From: Paracoccus caeni
GTDB lineage: Bacteria > Pseudomonadota > Alphaproteobacteria > Rhodobacterales > Rhodobacteraceae
Length of the DNA stretch: 64,000 nucleotides
NCBI RefSeq assembly: GCF_016629665.1
Contig: NZ_JAEPRQ010000001.1
Location: 620,001-684,000 of the forward strand
Direction: 5' to 3'
The notes beneath the pieces were generated by a model, which saw only the letters and a list, made by a program, of their open reading frames with translations, did not search any database and was not told the origin of the DNA. Below are positions 55,584-63,857 of this stretch, in pieces (position 1 is the first letter of the stretch; each line of letters opens with the position of its first letter). Both the position numbers and the translations under genes were made by a program.

Positions 55584-57074
55584 TTATTTGCCCTTGGGCA
55601 GTTTAGATACCAGGGACATCCCGACATCCATGCCTTCCAGTTGAAAATGAGGCTTCAGATAGAATTTGCCCATGTAGTAACCGGGATTTTCCTCGTCTTC
55701 CACAACTTCAACCTTTGCACCGGCGAGCGGCTTTTTAGCTTTTTCCCGTTCGGTTGCACTTTCTGGGTTACCGGAAACGTATTTATTAACCCAGGTCTGC
55801 AATTGCGTCTGCAACTGCAGTCGGTCAGGGCTTTGACCAATCTTGTCGCGTACCATACACTTCAAGTAATGACTGAAGCGTGACACTGCAAAAATGTAGG
55901 GCAAGCGTGCCGACATATTGTCCGACGCAGTCGCCTGTTCATCCACGTATTTCTTGGGACGATACAGCGTCTGCGCACCGATGAAGGCTGCCTTGTCGGT
56001 GTGCTTGCGATGAATGAGGCCGATCAGACCGGCCTTTGACAGTTCCGCCTCACGGCGATCTGTGATCGACACTTCGGTCGGGCATTTCAGATCTTTGTTG
56101 CCGTCGCCGGTGTCGAAATTATGGGTCGGCAAATTCAATACTTCGCCACCCGATTGCACGCCGCGGATTTGCACCGTCCAGCCGTGCTCTTTATGCGCGC
56201 GGTTGATATTGACCGCCATCGCATGCGCCGCGTTCATCCAGCCGTATTTGGTGCCGGCATGACCGTCGGTTTCTTCCTCGAAATTGAATTCCTCGACCAC
56301 GGAATTCGAATTCTGGCCATAAGGCTCACGCGACAGAACCTTCGGCAAGGTCAGCGCGATATAACGCGAGTTCTCAGAATCGCGCAGGCCGTTCCACGCC
56401 GCATAATCCGGCGTGTCGAAAATCTCGGACAGATCGGGCGGGGTCGAAAGTTCGGTCCAGCTATCCAGCCCCAGCAGTTCGGGCGCAGCAGAGGACAGGA
56501 ACGGCGCATGCGCCGCAGCCGCGATCTTGCCCATGTCGCGCAGAAGCGCCACATCGGCAGTCGAGTGATCGAAATAATAATCGCCGACGATCGAGCCGAA
56601 GGGCTTGCCGCCCAGCGTGCCGAATTCGGCCTCATAGACGATCTTGTTCAGCGGGGATTTGTCCCATTTGGCGCCCGGATAGCGCCGGAACATCTGCTGA
56701 AGCTCTTTCTTCGAGACGTTCATCACCTTCACACGCAGCGAGGCATCGGTCTCGGAGTTGTTGATCGTGTAGGCCAGACCGCGCCACGACGATTCCAGCT
56801 TCTGGAATTCCTCGTGGTGGATGACCTGATTCAACTGTTCGGTCAGCTTCTGGTCCAGCTTCGACAGCATCGCGTCGATAGTGTCGATCACGTCCTCGGC
56901 GATCAGGGTCTGATCGTCCAGCGCTTCGCGAACCAGTGCGACAACGGCGTTGTCCACCTCTTTCGCTGCAACGTCGGTGCGCGGCTTGATGGTCTGACGC
57001 AGGATGTCCGAGAATTCGTCAAGCTCGGTCAGCGGGGCTGCGCCAGCAACCTGCGCCTGATTTTCTTGCGCCAT
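55584..57074 (-). CDS. tssC: T6SS sheath protein TssC (VipB)
   Basis: A 496-residue large sheath subunit: HHEEFQKLESSWRGLAYTIN, VYEAEFGTLGGKPFGSIVGD, FNFEEETDGHAGTKYGWMNA, and the C-terminal YISGNP-type region NKYVSGNPESATEREKAKKP. It forms the contractile sheath with TssB and is disassembled by ClpV. GGAGAAAGCTGAAC precedes the ATG. It starts 2 bases after the tssB stop. Confidence 0.97.
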   Translation of the reverse strand: MAQENQAQVAGAAPLTELDEFSDILRQTIKPRTDVAAKEVDNAVVALVREALDDQTLIAEDVIDTIDAMLSKLDQKLTEQLNQVIHHEEFQKLESSWRGLAYTINNSETDASLRVKVMNVSKKELQQMFRRYPGAKWDKSPLNKIVYEAEFGTLGGKPFGSIVGDYYFDHSTADVALLRDMGKIAAAAHAPFLSSAAPELLGLDSWTELSTPPDLSEIFDTPDYAAWNGLRDSENSRYIALTLPKVLSREPYGQNSNSVVEEFNFEEETDGHAGTKYGWMNAAHAMAVNINRAHKEHGWTVQIRGVQSGGEVLNLPTHNFDTGDGNKDLKCPTEVSITDRREAELSKAGLIGLIHRKHTDKAAFIGAQTLYRPKKYVDEQATASDNMSARLPYIFAVSRFSHYLKCMVRDKIGQSPDRLQLQTQLQTWVNKYVSGNPESATEREKAKKPLAGAKVEVVEDEENPGYYMGKFYLKPHFQLEGMDVGMSLVSKLPKGK

Positions 57075-57076
57075 GT

Positions 57077-57598
57077 TCAGCTTTCTCCTTCAGGATCGGC
57101 CTTGCCGGCTTCACGCTCGGCCAGAGCCGCCATCAACTCGGGATCGTTCAGCAATTTGCGAACCTGCTCCTGCGCCTTGGGCTTCGAGTTCATGTAACGC
57201 TGCAAGTTTGCAAGATGTTGCCGCGCCTCCAGCAATTTTTTCAGCGCCGGAATTTGCTTGGCAACGGCAGCCGGATTGAAGTCATCCATACTTTCGAAAT
57301 TCAGCGTGACGCCCAGACGGCCTTCGCCGCCGCCGATCTTGTTTTCAACGTTAAAGCTGACGCCGGGGGCGATGCTTTTCATATAGTCGTCCAGCGTCGC
57401 GCCGGTCACGTCCACAAAGTCACGCTCTTCCATGTCGGGCTTGTCAACTTCCGAGGCGTTCCCCGAAAGGTCGGACATCACGCCCATGACGAAGGGAAGC
57501 TCGACCATTTTTTCGGATTCGTAGGGATCTTCATACGAGATGTTCACCCGCGGAGGGCGATTTCGTTTCAGAAAATCGGTCGACTTGTCAGATGCCAT
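57077..57598 (-). CDS. tssB: T6SS sheath protein TssB (VipA)
   Basis: A 173-residue small sheath subunit: RNRPPRVNISYEDPYESEKM, VELPFVMGVMSDLSGN, and FESMDDFNPAAVAKQIPALK with ARQHLANLQRYMNSKPKAQE. It forms the sheath heterodimer with TssC. The gene precedes tssC directly, the usual order. Confidence 0.97.
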   Translation of the reverse strand: MASDKSTDFLKRNRPPRVNISYEDPYESEKMVELPFVMGVMSDLSGNASEVDKPDMEERDFVDVTGATLDDYMKSIAPGVSFNVENKIGGGEGRLGVTLNFESMDDFNPAAVAKQIPALKKLLEARQHLANLQRYMNSKPKAQEQVRKLLNDPELMAALAEREAGKADPEGES

Positions 57599-57673
57599 AG
57601 GTTCAATCCTCTATCCGGGAGATACGAGAACGCGGTTTACGCAGTTGTGTCAATCCATCAGTCATTACAAAAA

Positions 57674-59032
57674 TCAACTGCCGGCCGCAGGTGGGACAAG
57701 CAGTTCCGCCATAATAGCATCAAAACGCTTATCCAACATTGTGCGCGCTTTTGCCAGTAGTAAAGGGATCGGACTGGCAGGTTCTTGCGCAGTAAAATAT
57801 CCTTCCACACCCAAAAGTTGAGCGACAAGGTCGCCGCGTCGCAGAATAGGTGCGGGCTGCATCGCAGAATTGCCCGCATCCCCCACGTTTTCAAGGCTTA
57901 CCTTAGTCAATTCGCGCAATTTGTCCATCGGCAAAGCAAAGCCGCTGCCCTGTCCGATGCTCAAAATTGCTGCATTTGCACGGTCGGGCATAAGCACCTG
58001 AATCGCCTCGACCAAGGGGGCACCGACAAGCTGCCGCGCCTGAGCCACAAGGATCAGGGCCGGAGATGAGGGTTCCGCCCTCGCAAGCCAGTTCAGCGCC
58101 GCATCAAGTGACGCTGCGGCAGTTGCACGGTCGGGCACGCCGCGCACCTCGGTCGCCCTTGTCTGCGGCGCCGGAGAGGCAATTTGAACAGACTCGTTCA
58201 CCTCGTCATGCGGCGGCATTTCCAGCGTTCCGGCAGCGGATACCGCGGGGGTCGAGGACTGCGCCTCGGACCACGGCGCAAGCTCGGAACGGGATGTTGC
58301 GATCATTCCCTGAATATCGGCAATCGCGCCCCGGACAGCGCCCAGATCGGCATTGAACGACCCGCCGCCCTGACTTGCGGCAAGGTTCTGCAGCCGGAAC
58401 AGTGCTTCGGCGGCACGGGTCAGCAACTCATGCGCCGCGCGCACATGCCGTTGATTGGCATCCGAGCGCAGCGGCTCTGACTGATCGCTACCCGCTACGC
58501 CTTCTTCCGACAGGCGCGGCGCGGCATTGCCCGAGGCGACCAGATGGCGGCGTAGGCTCAGATCGGCATTCGGCAGCAGCGGCAGATGGCTCAGCGGTGC
58601 CACCACTGCGGTTTGGCTGTTCAACGCCTCGATCGCCGCGCGCCGTTCGGCAGTGCCGCCATCCAGCGAAGGATGCACTTCGGCGGGCCATGTTGACAGC
58701 ATGTCGGCCATTGCCTCGATGCTGTCCACGAAATCCGGCAATTTCCCGGCAAGGATCTGGAACCGCGCCAGCAGGCTCAGCAATCGCAGATCGCGGCTTT
58801 TCTTCAACAGCCCGTTGATCGCTGCCTGTTCCCGCCGCAGATCGACGCTGCGTGGGTCGAACAGACGATCCTCGCGTCCGTCCTCCAATGATCCGGGCAC
58901 GAAATAGCGTTCCGGCAGCCGCGATTCCGCCTCGAAATAGTAATCGATGAATTCGGCATCGTCGGTTTGTTCAAGATCCGGGCCGGTGGGCTGATCGCCG
59001 GATATGGGTTTCAGAAGCTCGTCGCGGGTCAT
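57674..59032 (-). CDS. tssA: T6SS assembly protein TssA (ImpA N-terminal domain)
   Basis: A 452-residue protein. The N-terminus has the ImpA features ISGDQPTGPDLEQTDDAEFI, LKKSRDLRLLSLLARFQILA, and EVHPSLDGGTAERRAAIEAL with PLSHLPLL. A middle Ala/Ser/Pro linker (about 255-300) leads to a helical C-terminal region (SSPALILVAQARQLVGAPLV). TssA caps and primes sheath polymerisation. GAGGAGACGGAAG precedes the ATG. The C-terminal class cannot be assigned by eye. Confidence 0.88.
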   Translation of the reverse strand: MTRDELLKPISGDQPTGPDLEQTDDAEFIDYYFEAESRLPERYFVPGSLEDGREDRLFDPRSVDLRREQAAINGLLKKSRDLRLLSLLARFQILAGKLPDFVDSIEAMADMLSTWPAEVHPSLDGGTAERRAAIEALNSQTAVVAPLSHLPLLPNADLSLRRHLVASGNAAPRLSEEGVAGSDQSEPLRSDANQRHVRAAHELLTRAAEALFRLQNLAASQGGGSFNADLGAVRGAIADIQGMIATSRSELAPWSEAQSSTPAVSAAGTLEMPPHDEVNESVQIASPAPQTRATEVRGVPDRATAAASLDAALNWLARAEPSSPALILVAQARQLVGAPLVEAIQVLMPDRANAAILSIGQGSGFALPMDKLRELTKVSLENVGDAGNSAMQPAPILRRGDLVAQLLGVEGYFTAQEPASPIPLLLAKARTMLDKRFDAIMAELLVPPAAGS

Positions 59033-59043
59033 CTTCCGTCTCC

Positions 59044-60255
59044 TCAGCTACCGATGCCGCCCTGTTCGTCGGCCTTGCGATAGGCCTGTGCGAACAGACG
59101 GATGAATTCGTCCAGAATGCCGTTTTCGCTGGCGGTCTTGGCGTCCCAACGGGCCACGAACCCGTCCCACGCCTTCGCCTTGCGATTACCGACCAGCCCG
59201 CCGCCCTTGGCGTCCGCCTCGATCTTGTCGGGGTCGAGATCATGCAGCAATTCGATCAGCGCCGGTTGCAGCGCGGCAAACAGCGCGCCTTGATGCCGCC
59301 GCAGATCGTCCAGCGCCTCATGGAACCCGGCCGCGCCGGTCAGAAAGCCCGCGCGGGGGCGCAGGAACAGCGCATCCAGAGCCTGCTGATCGTCTGGCAG
59401 GAATTTCAGCGGGTTGTTGTCGCTGGCTCCGCGCATGGTCCGCTCGCCCGAGCGGGTGAAATGCCGGGCCGAGGAGCGATCCTGCAAGGCCGCCATCAGT
59501 TGCGACACGACAACCCGAAGCGATTCCCCCACGGCGCGCCCCAATGCCTCGAGATCGGCGTCTGCGGCATCCTTGTCGAGGCCCGCCCCGGCGCAGAAAC
59601 CGCGCAGAAAGGCGTCCTGATCGGTGGCAGGCACGGGTGCCAGGGCTGGTGCAGCCGGTGCGGCTGGTGCGGCTGCCTTGCCCTTTTTAGCATCGGCGGC
59701 AGGCGCGGCGACGGGAGGGGCAACAGGCACAGGTTCGGGCTCTGGCGCGGCCTGTGGCAGGTCGATGAAGTCATCGGCGAAATCGGGATGCCGGGCTGCA
59801 CGCTCTACCGGCGCCACATCGATTGGCTCAGCGGCAAAGCCCGAAACGGCCCAAGGGTCGTCGCTTGCCACTTCATCAACGGCACGGCCAACCTGATGCT
59901 GGGGCAGAGAGGCAGGCGACAAGGCGGCCCCGCCCTGCGGCAGATCAAAGACCGCCACGATCAGATATTGCCCGACCTGAAAGCGGTCGCCATGGGTCAG
60001 CGCATGCGGACCGTCCAGACGGTGGCGGTGCCCCTGCAGGAACGTCCCGTTGGTCGAGACATCATGCAACCACCATATCCGGCCATCGAATCGCACGTCG
60101 AAATGGTGGCCCGAGATGTAGCGGCTGGCATCGGGCAACACCCATCCCATACCCGTGCGACGCCCGACATTGAGCCCGGTTTCCGGCACCAGCACGCTGA
60201 CCGGACCGCCATCGTCCAGCACATGAAAGTTCTCGATCTGCAGGGTCAAAGTCAT
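59044..60255 (-). CDS. tagH: T6SS-associated FHA-domain protein TagH
   Basis: A 403-residue protein. Residues about 20-100 are an FHA phosphothreonine-binding domain with GRRTGMGW, SRYISGHH and DVSTNGTFLQG. An Ala/Pro-rich linker (about 160-215) separates it from the C-terminal TagH/ImpI domain (FLRGFCAGAGLDKDAADADL; FLRPRAGFLTGAAGFHEALD). In other species, FHA proteins link T6SS assembly to Ser/Thr phosphorylation by PpkA/PppA, neither of which is in the window. It is followed 11 bases later by tssA. Confidence 0.9.
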   Translation of the reverse strand: MTLTLQIENFHVLDDGGPVSVLVPETGLNVGRRTGMGWVLPDASRYISGHHFDVRFDGRIWWLHDVSTNGTFLQGHRHRLDGPHALTHGDRFQVGQYLIVAVFDLPQGGAALSPASLPQHQVGRAVDEVASDDPWAVSGFAAEPIDVAPVERAARHPDFADDFIDLPQAAPEPEPVPVAPPVAAPAADAKKGKAAAPAAPAAPALAPVPATDQDAFLRGFCAGAGLDKDAADADLEALGRAVGESLRVVVSQLMAALQDRSSARHFTRSGERTMRGASDNNPLKFLPDDQQALDALFLRPRAGFLTGAAGFHEALDDLRRHQGALFAALQPALIELLHDLDPDKIEADAKGGGLVGNRKAKAWDGFVARWDAKTASENGILDEFIRLFAQAYRKADEQGGIGS

Positions 60256-60266
60256 GGTGATGTGTC

Positions 60267-60848
60267 TTATGCCCTGAACAGCGTCTCGGCCATATCAAGG
60301 ATTCGCGCCAGATATTGCGACCTCTGCCCCAAGGGTCCGCGCGCCAGACAGGACAGGACCGCGCCGTTGATCGCAACGGGGGCCTTGTGTGCGGGCGCAG
60401 GCTCGGGGTCGTTAGGCGCGGGGCCGCCGGTGGACCAGCCGACTGCCAGCCCCAGAAGAACCGATGGCCCCCGGGTCGGCGACCACAGCGCCTCGCGCAT
60501 GATCTCGTGCCGCAGGCGGGTGGCGGGATTGGCCAGCCATCCGGCGATCCGCTCCATCATATGCCGTTCCTGCGGTTGCAGGTGATCGGCCATCAGCCGC
60601 AAGCATTCATAGCCCCAACCTGCCGCATCGGTCGGCACGGCAGCGAAGGCGGTATAGGTTACCGCTTCCTCGGGCGTGGTCGAGGATCGCAGCCGCGACA
60701 GGAAGCGCAGCCCGTCCTCGTCCGGCTGGGGGCGCAGTTTGACCAGATCGGGCAGGCGCGGCAGGGTCGCAAAATGCTCGACCGGGGTGCCGGCGCGCAG
60801 GCTGCGTCTGGGCCGTCTGGTGGTCTCTTCGGCCTCGGCAGGCGTCAT
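60267..60848 (-). CDS. Uncharacterised T6SS operon protein
   Basis: A 193-residue protein I do not recognise (MTPAEAEETTRRPRRSLRAG). It is predicted helical and cytoplasmic, with VTYTAFAAVPTDAAGWGYEC, RMAGQ-like helices (MMERIAGWLANPATRLRHEI) and a hydrophobic VLLGLAVGWSTGG segment near residue 135. It is the first gene of the leftward T6SS operon, 11 bases before tagH, so its role is probably accessory to secretion. ATG 60848 is chosen as the first ATG before the polar N-terminus; the frame continues upstream. Confidence 0.7.
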   Translation of the reverse strand: MTPAEAEETTRRPRRSLRAGTPVEHFATLPRLPDLVKLRPQPDEDGLRFLSRLRSSTTPEEAVTYTAFAAVPTDAAGWGYECLRLMADHLQPQERHMMERIAGWLANPATRLRHEIMREALWSPTRGPSVLLGLAVGWSTGGPAPNDPEPAPAHKAPVAINGAVLSCLARGPLGQRSQYLARILDMAETLFRA

Positions 60849-61038
60849 GAAAATGGCTGGTCCCGAAAAATAACTCGTCGGGATTATGGGAAAACCGCAA
60901 TGACTGCGCAACCCGGAAACTGGCCCGGCATGAAGCTGCTGAACTGTGTCACCACAATCTCGACAGAACGCATCGCTGCGGCTAGCATCGGGTCACACAA
61001 GCATTTTTCGCGGAATTTCCCGTCAAAGAGAATTACCG

Positions 61039-61899
61039 ATGTCCAGTCTGCCCCCCTATGTGACCACCGTGCGCAGCGATCCGCGCAAAACCCCGGTCAG
61101 CATTTCCGACAGCATGCGCCGCAACCGCATCCTGACGCCCACGCAATGCCGCGACAATCGCGCCAAGCTGCAGAACCTGCGCAACCTGATTTCCTCGACC
61201 GAGCGCGAATACCGCACGATGATCGCCGATCTCGACAAGCTCGACCGCGAGGGCCGGGTCTGGCTGGTGGTGGATCTGATCCACAAGACCTCGCTTGCGT
61301 CGCTGGATCTTGCGGCGGGCTTCCTCAGCCTCGCGAATGAGCGGACCGGCAAGCTTGCACGGGCCATCGCCGACAGCACCCAGACGGCCAGCGATACCAT
61401 CGGTATCGTCGGTGAGATCGGCAATAGCGGCGAGCTCAAGGCAAGCCATGTCACCACCGCGATTGACCGCGTCATGGCCCATACCGAGGCTGATACGGTT
61501 GGGGGCACCTATGCCCGTGGCAGATACAGCACCGGCATGTCGCTGTGGAACGGCTATCAGAACGCCTCGGGCGCAAGCGCCCCGGATGAGCGGAACCGCC
61601 GCGCGGTCGAGGCTGCCGTGGACACGCTGGCGACGCAAATCCAGTCGAATGCCGATGTGATCGACAAGGCCACCGAAGGCGGCAGCCCGGTCGCCAAGCG
61701 GGTGGGCAATGTCGCGGGGATCGTCAAGGCCAGCGCCAGCTATCGCCGCGAGATCGAGGGCGCGTTCAACCGCAGGCTGGAGATTCGCAGCGGGCTGATG
61801 CAGTCGCGCAGCCAGCTTGAATTTCAGACCCGCCGGGCCATTGACCGCTGGCGCGCACAGGCCGACGAGATCGTCGAATTGCTGGAAGCCTGCGAATAA
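61039..61899 (+). CDS. Unknown protein divergent from the T6SS operon, candidate substrate or accessory
   Basis: A 286-residue protein I do not recognise. It is predicted almost wholly helical: a basic N-terminus, a helical pair at about 40-110 (LRNLISSTEREYRTMIADLD; LASLDLAAGFLSLANERTGK), a Gly/Tyr/Asn-rich middle (GGTYARGRYSTGMSLWNGYQ), and a C-terminal coiled-coil-like region (RREIEGAFNRRLEIRSGLMQ). There is no signal peptide. It is the only rightward gene in the T6SS region, with a 190-base divergent gap on its left. Lack of a signal and its location make it a candidate T6SS effector or adaptor; this is inference. Confidence 0.65.
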   Translation: MSSLPPYVTTVRSDPRKTPVSISDSMRRNRILTPTQCRDNRAKLQNLRNLISSTEREYRTMIADLDKLDREGRVWLVVDLIHKTSLASLDLAAGFLSLANERTGKLARAIADSTQTASDTIGIVGEIGNSGELKASHVTTAIDRVMAHTEADTVGGTYARGRYSTGMSLWNGYQNASGASAPDERNRRAVEAAVDTLATQIQSNADVIDKATEGGSPVAKRVGNVAGIVKASASYRREIEGAFNRRLEIRSGLMQSRSQLEFQTRRAIDRWRAQADEIVELLEACE

Positions 61900-61937
61900 A
61901 AGAGGCCTTGTGTTGGGTTGGCGCTGATCTTCGGCGC

Positions 61938-62987
61938 TTACCGCACATAGACACTGGCCACGCCGACCCGCGGGCGATCGCCGGTGTCGCGGGGCAGGGC
62001 GGCAAAGAAATCCTCGGCCAGTTCGCCGGCGTGACGCGAGACCGCATCCGGGCGGCTGGGGCTGGCGATGGCGAGGATCAATTGATGGGTATCGCGCGCC
62101 TCGCCCAGCCGGGCGACGGGAATGCTGAACCGGCTTCCAGAGGCAGAACCAATCATGAAGGGCCGCAGGTCATGGACCGTGCCGTTGTCGTCGATCAGCA
62201 GAAGCGTCGTGTAAAGCCCGGTTCCGCCTGAAATCCGGCCTCTCAGGTCGCTGCCGCTGGCGATGTCCTGCGTTTCAAGCTGGATCGACAGGCCCGGCAC
62301 CGGATAGCCCGGATCGCGCCGCGCAAAGACCAGCGCGGGGCATTGGCGGTTGTCCAGCAGAACCGCATGTTCCTGCACCTGGGTCTGCACCTGATCGGCG
62401 ATTTCGCGCATCAACCCCGAGATCTGCCGGTCATCCGCCGCCATCACCCCAAGCTGGATCTGATCCTCGCCCAGAAGGGCGGGCAGGGCCAACAGGCAAG
62501 GCTCGGTCAGGCGGTCGCGAATCAGGTCGAACAACTCGACCACGCGCGGATCGGCAGGCGGCGCATTCTCTGGCGTCTCAAGCGGCACGGTCGGGCCGGA
62601 TGGCGGCGCGGTCTCACCGTGACCGGCTGCGATATTGGGCAAAGCCGCCGTCACCATATTGCCCGAAATCGTCAGCCCCTCATCAGGCTGAACCGGGGTC
62701 AGCACGCCACCGAAACTCTGTTCGACCCCGCCGCCGCTGCCGTTTTCCGGCTGGGGATCGGTCAACATTTCCGGCGCGGTGACAGAGGTCAGAACCGGCG
62801 GCGCGGTCATGCCGGGATCGGGTGAGATACTGCTGATTTCCAGCGTGATCGGGGTCGCGGGCTGCACCGGCGGCGGGGCAGAGAAATCGGGCTCCCAGAC
62901 CAGCGCGGCCACCGCCGTTGCATGCAGCAGAACCGAGGCTATCGCGGCCTGAGTCCAACCGCGTTTCCAGTCGCCCGCGCCGATCAT
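61938..62987 (-). CDS. TonB-like energy transducer with atypical C-terminal domain
   Basis: A 349-residue protein. Residues 11-31 are one membrane helix (AAIASVLLHATAVAALVW) with Ser18, His22 and Leu29 spaced as Ser16/His20/Leu27 of TonB, the face that contacts ExbD. A Pro/Gly-rich periplasmic region (about 35-150) follows, then a folded domain. The last ~110 residues (YTTLLLIDDNGTVHDLRPFM; HQLILAIASPSRPDA) resemble DUF4384-like domains rather than the TonB C-terminus. Two cysteines (EPCLLAL, RQCPALV) may form a disulfide. Its start overlaps the upstream ExbD-like gene by four bases. The target of force transmission is unknown. Confidence 0.75.
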   Translation of the reverse strand: MIGAGDWKRGWTQAAIASVLLHATAVAALVWEPDFSAPPPVQPATPITLEISSISPDPGMTAPPVLTSVTAPEMLTDPQPENGSGGGVEQSFGGVLTPVQPDEGLTISGNMVTAALPNIAAGHGETAPPSGPTVPLETPENAPPADPRVVELFDLIRDRLTEPCLLALPALLGEDQIQLGVMAADDRQISGLMREIADQVQTQVQEHAVLLDNRQCPALVFARRDPGYPVPGLSIQLETQDIASGSDLRGRISGGTGLYTTLLLIDDNGTVHDLRPFMIGSASGSRFSIPVARLGEARDTHQLILAIASPSRPDAVSRHAGELAEDFFAALPRDTGDRPRVGVASVYVR

Positions 62988-63379
62988 TGGGTTGCGCCGC
63001 CGTGTTGCGTGACCAACCTGATCGGACGGTCCGCCAGTTCCGGGCGCCGCAGGATCGCCAGCAGCAAGGCCGAGCGGGCCTCGCGGTCAATGACCAGATG
63101 GATCGGCACCTCTTCATCCGGCAGCGCGGTTGCAAGAAGCTCGGGGCGAAGCGGTTGGCCGTCCAGTCGCCACTGATCCTCGGACAGGATTTCAAGCACG
63201 GGCGAAGGCATATTGCCTGCGGGCAGTTGCGTCGTCTCGGCAAGGCGGAGATCGCTGGTGAACGGGGTTTTCTGACCGGCCAGCAGGAAAAAGAAGATCA
63301 GCAGCAGCACGATATTCACGATGGAATAGGCCGGGTCGATCCGCATCTTCATCCGGCGGGTGGGCAGGTTCAGGCTCAT
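62984..63379 (-). CDS. ExbD/TolR-like protein lacking the transmembrane Asp
   Basis: A 131-residue protein: a short cytoplasmic N-terminus, one membrane helix (AYSIVNIVLLLIFFFLLAGQ, about 17-36) and a periplasmic domain ending HLVIDREARSALLLAILRRP, the ExbD/TolR arrangement. The position of the proton-carrying aspartate (Asp25 of ExbD, Asp23 of TolR) is Asn22 here. It overlaps both neighbours by ATGA. It probably forms a mixed assembly with the second ExbD-like protein. Confidence 0.82.
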   Translation of the reverse strand: MSLNLPTRRMKMRIDPAYSIVNIVLLLIFFFLLAGQKTPFTSDLRLAETTQLPAGNMPSPVLEILSEDQWRLDGQPLRPELLATALPDEEVPIHLVIDREARSALLLAILRRPELADRPIRLVTQHGGATQ

Positions 63380-63852
63380 GCCGCCCCCCCGTCTGCCAGT
63401 TGCACGGCGTCGATGCCATGCGCGCGCAGCACTTCAAGCACCGCGATGACATTGGCGACCGGCACATCGGGACGCAGCACGATCAGCACATTGGCGGTGC
63501 CTTGCTCCGACAGCGCGCGGGCCAGTGTCTCGATCCGGTCCAGCGGGAAGCGCTGGCCGCTGGCGACCAGCGCGTCGGGATGCAGCGTCCAGACGGCGGT
63601 GCTGTGAACCGGACTCAATCCGGTCGAGACATTCTCGTTCGTGGTCGTGCCGCCGTTCCCTCCGCTTCCGGCCAGGGTGCCGGTGCGAATATCCAGCATC
63701 GCGAACGAGGCGAGGCTGGCCGACAGCATGAAGAAGATCAGAAGCTGAAACAGCATGTCCGCCATTGCGGTCATCGAAAAGCCATAACTGCGCTGCCGTT
63801 GTGGCAGTTGCAGGCCATTGCCTCCGGTCAGGCTTTTCTGCCGCGCCGCCAC
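63376..63852 (-). CDS. ExbD/TolR-like protein with conserved transmembrane Asp (GTG start)
   Basis: A 158-residue protein. After about 25 residues comes the membrane helix MADMLFQLLIFFMLSASLAS with Asp32 in the ExbD/TolR position. A Gly/Thr/Asn linker and a periplasmic domain (NVLIVLRPDVPVANVIAVLE, then VLRAHGIDAVQLADGG) follow, matching ExbD/TolR. Translation starts at GTG 63852, five bases after the ExbB-like stop, with AGGG upstream. It is coupled to the next gene by ATGA. Confidence 0.85.
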   Translation of the reverse strand: MAARQKSLTGGNGLQLPQRQRSYGFSMTAMADMLFQLLIFFMLSASLASFAMLDIRTGTLAGSGGNGGTTTNENVSTGLSPVHSTAVWTLHPDALVASGQRFPLDRIETLARALSEQGTANVLIVLRPDVPVANVIAVLEVLRAHGIDAVQLADGGAA

Positions 63853-63857
63853 CGGCC

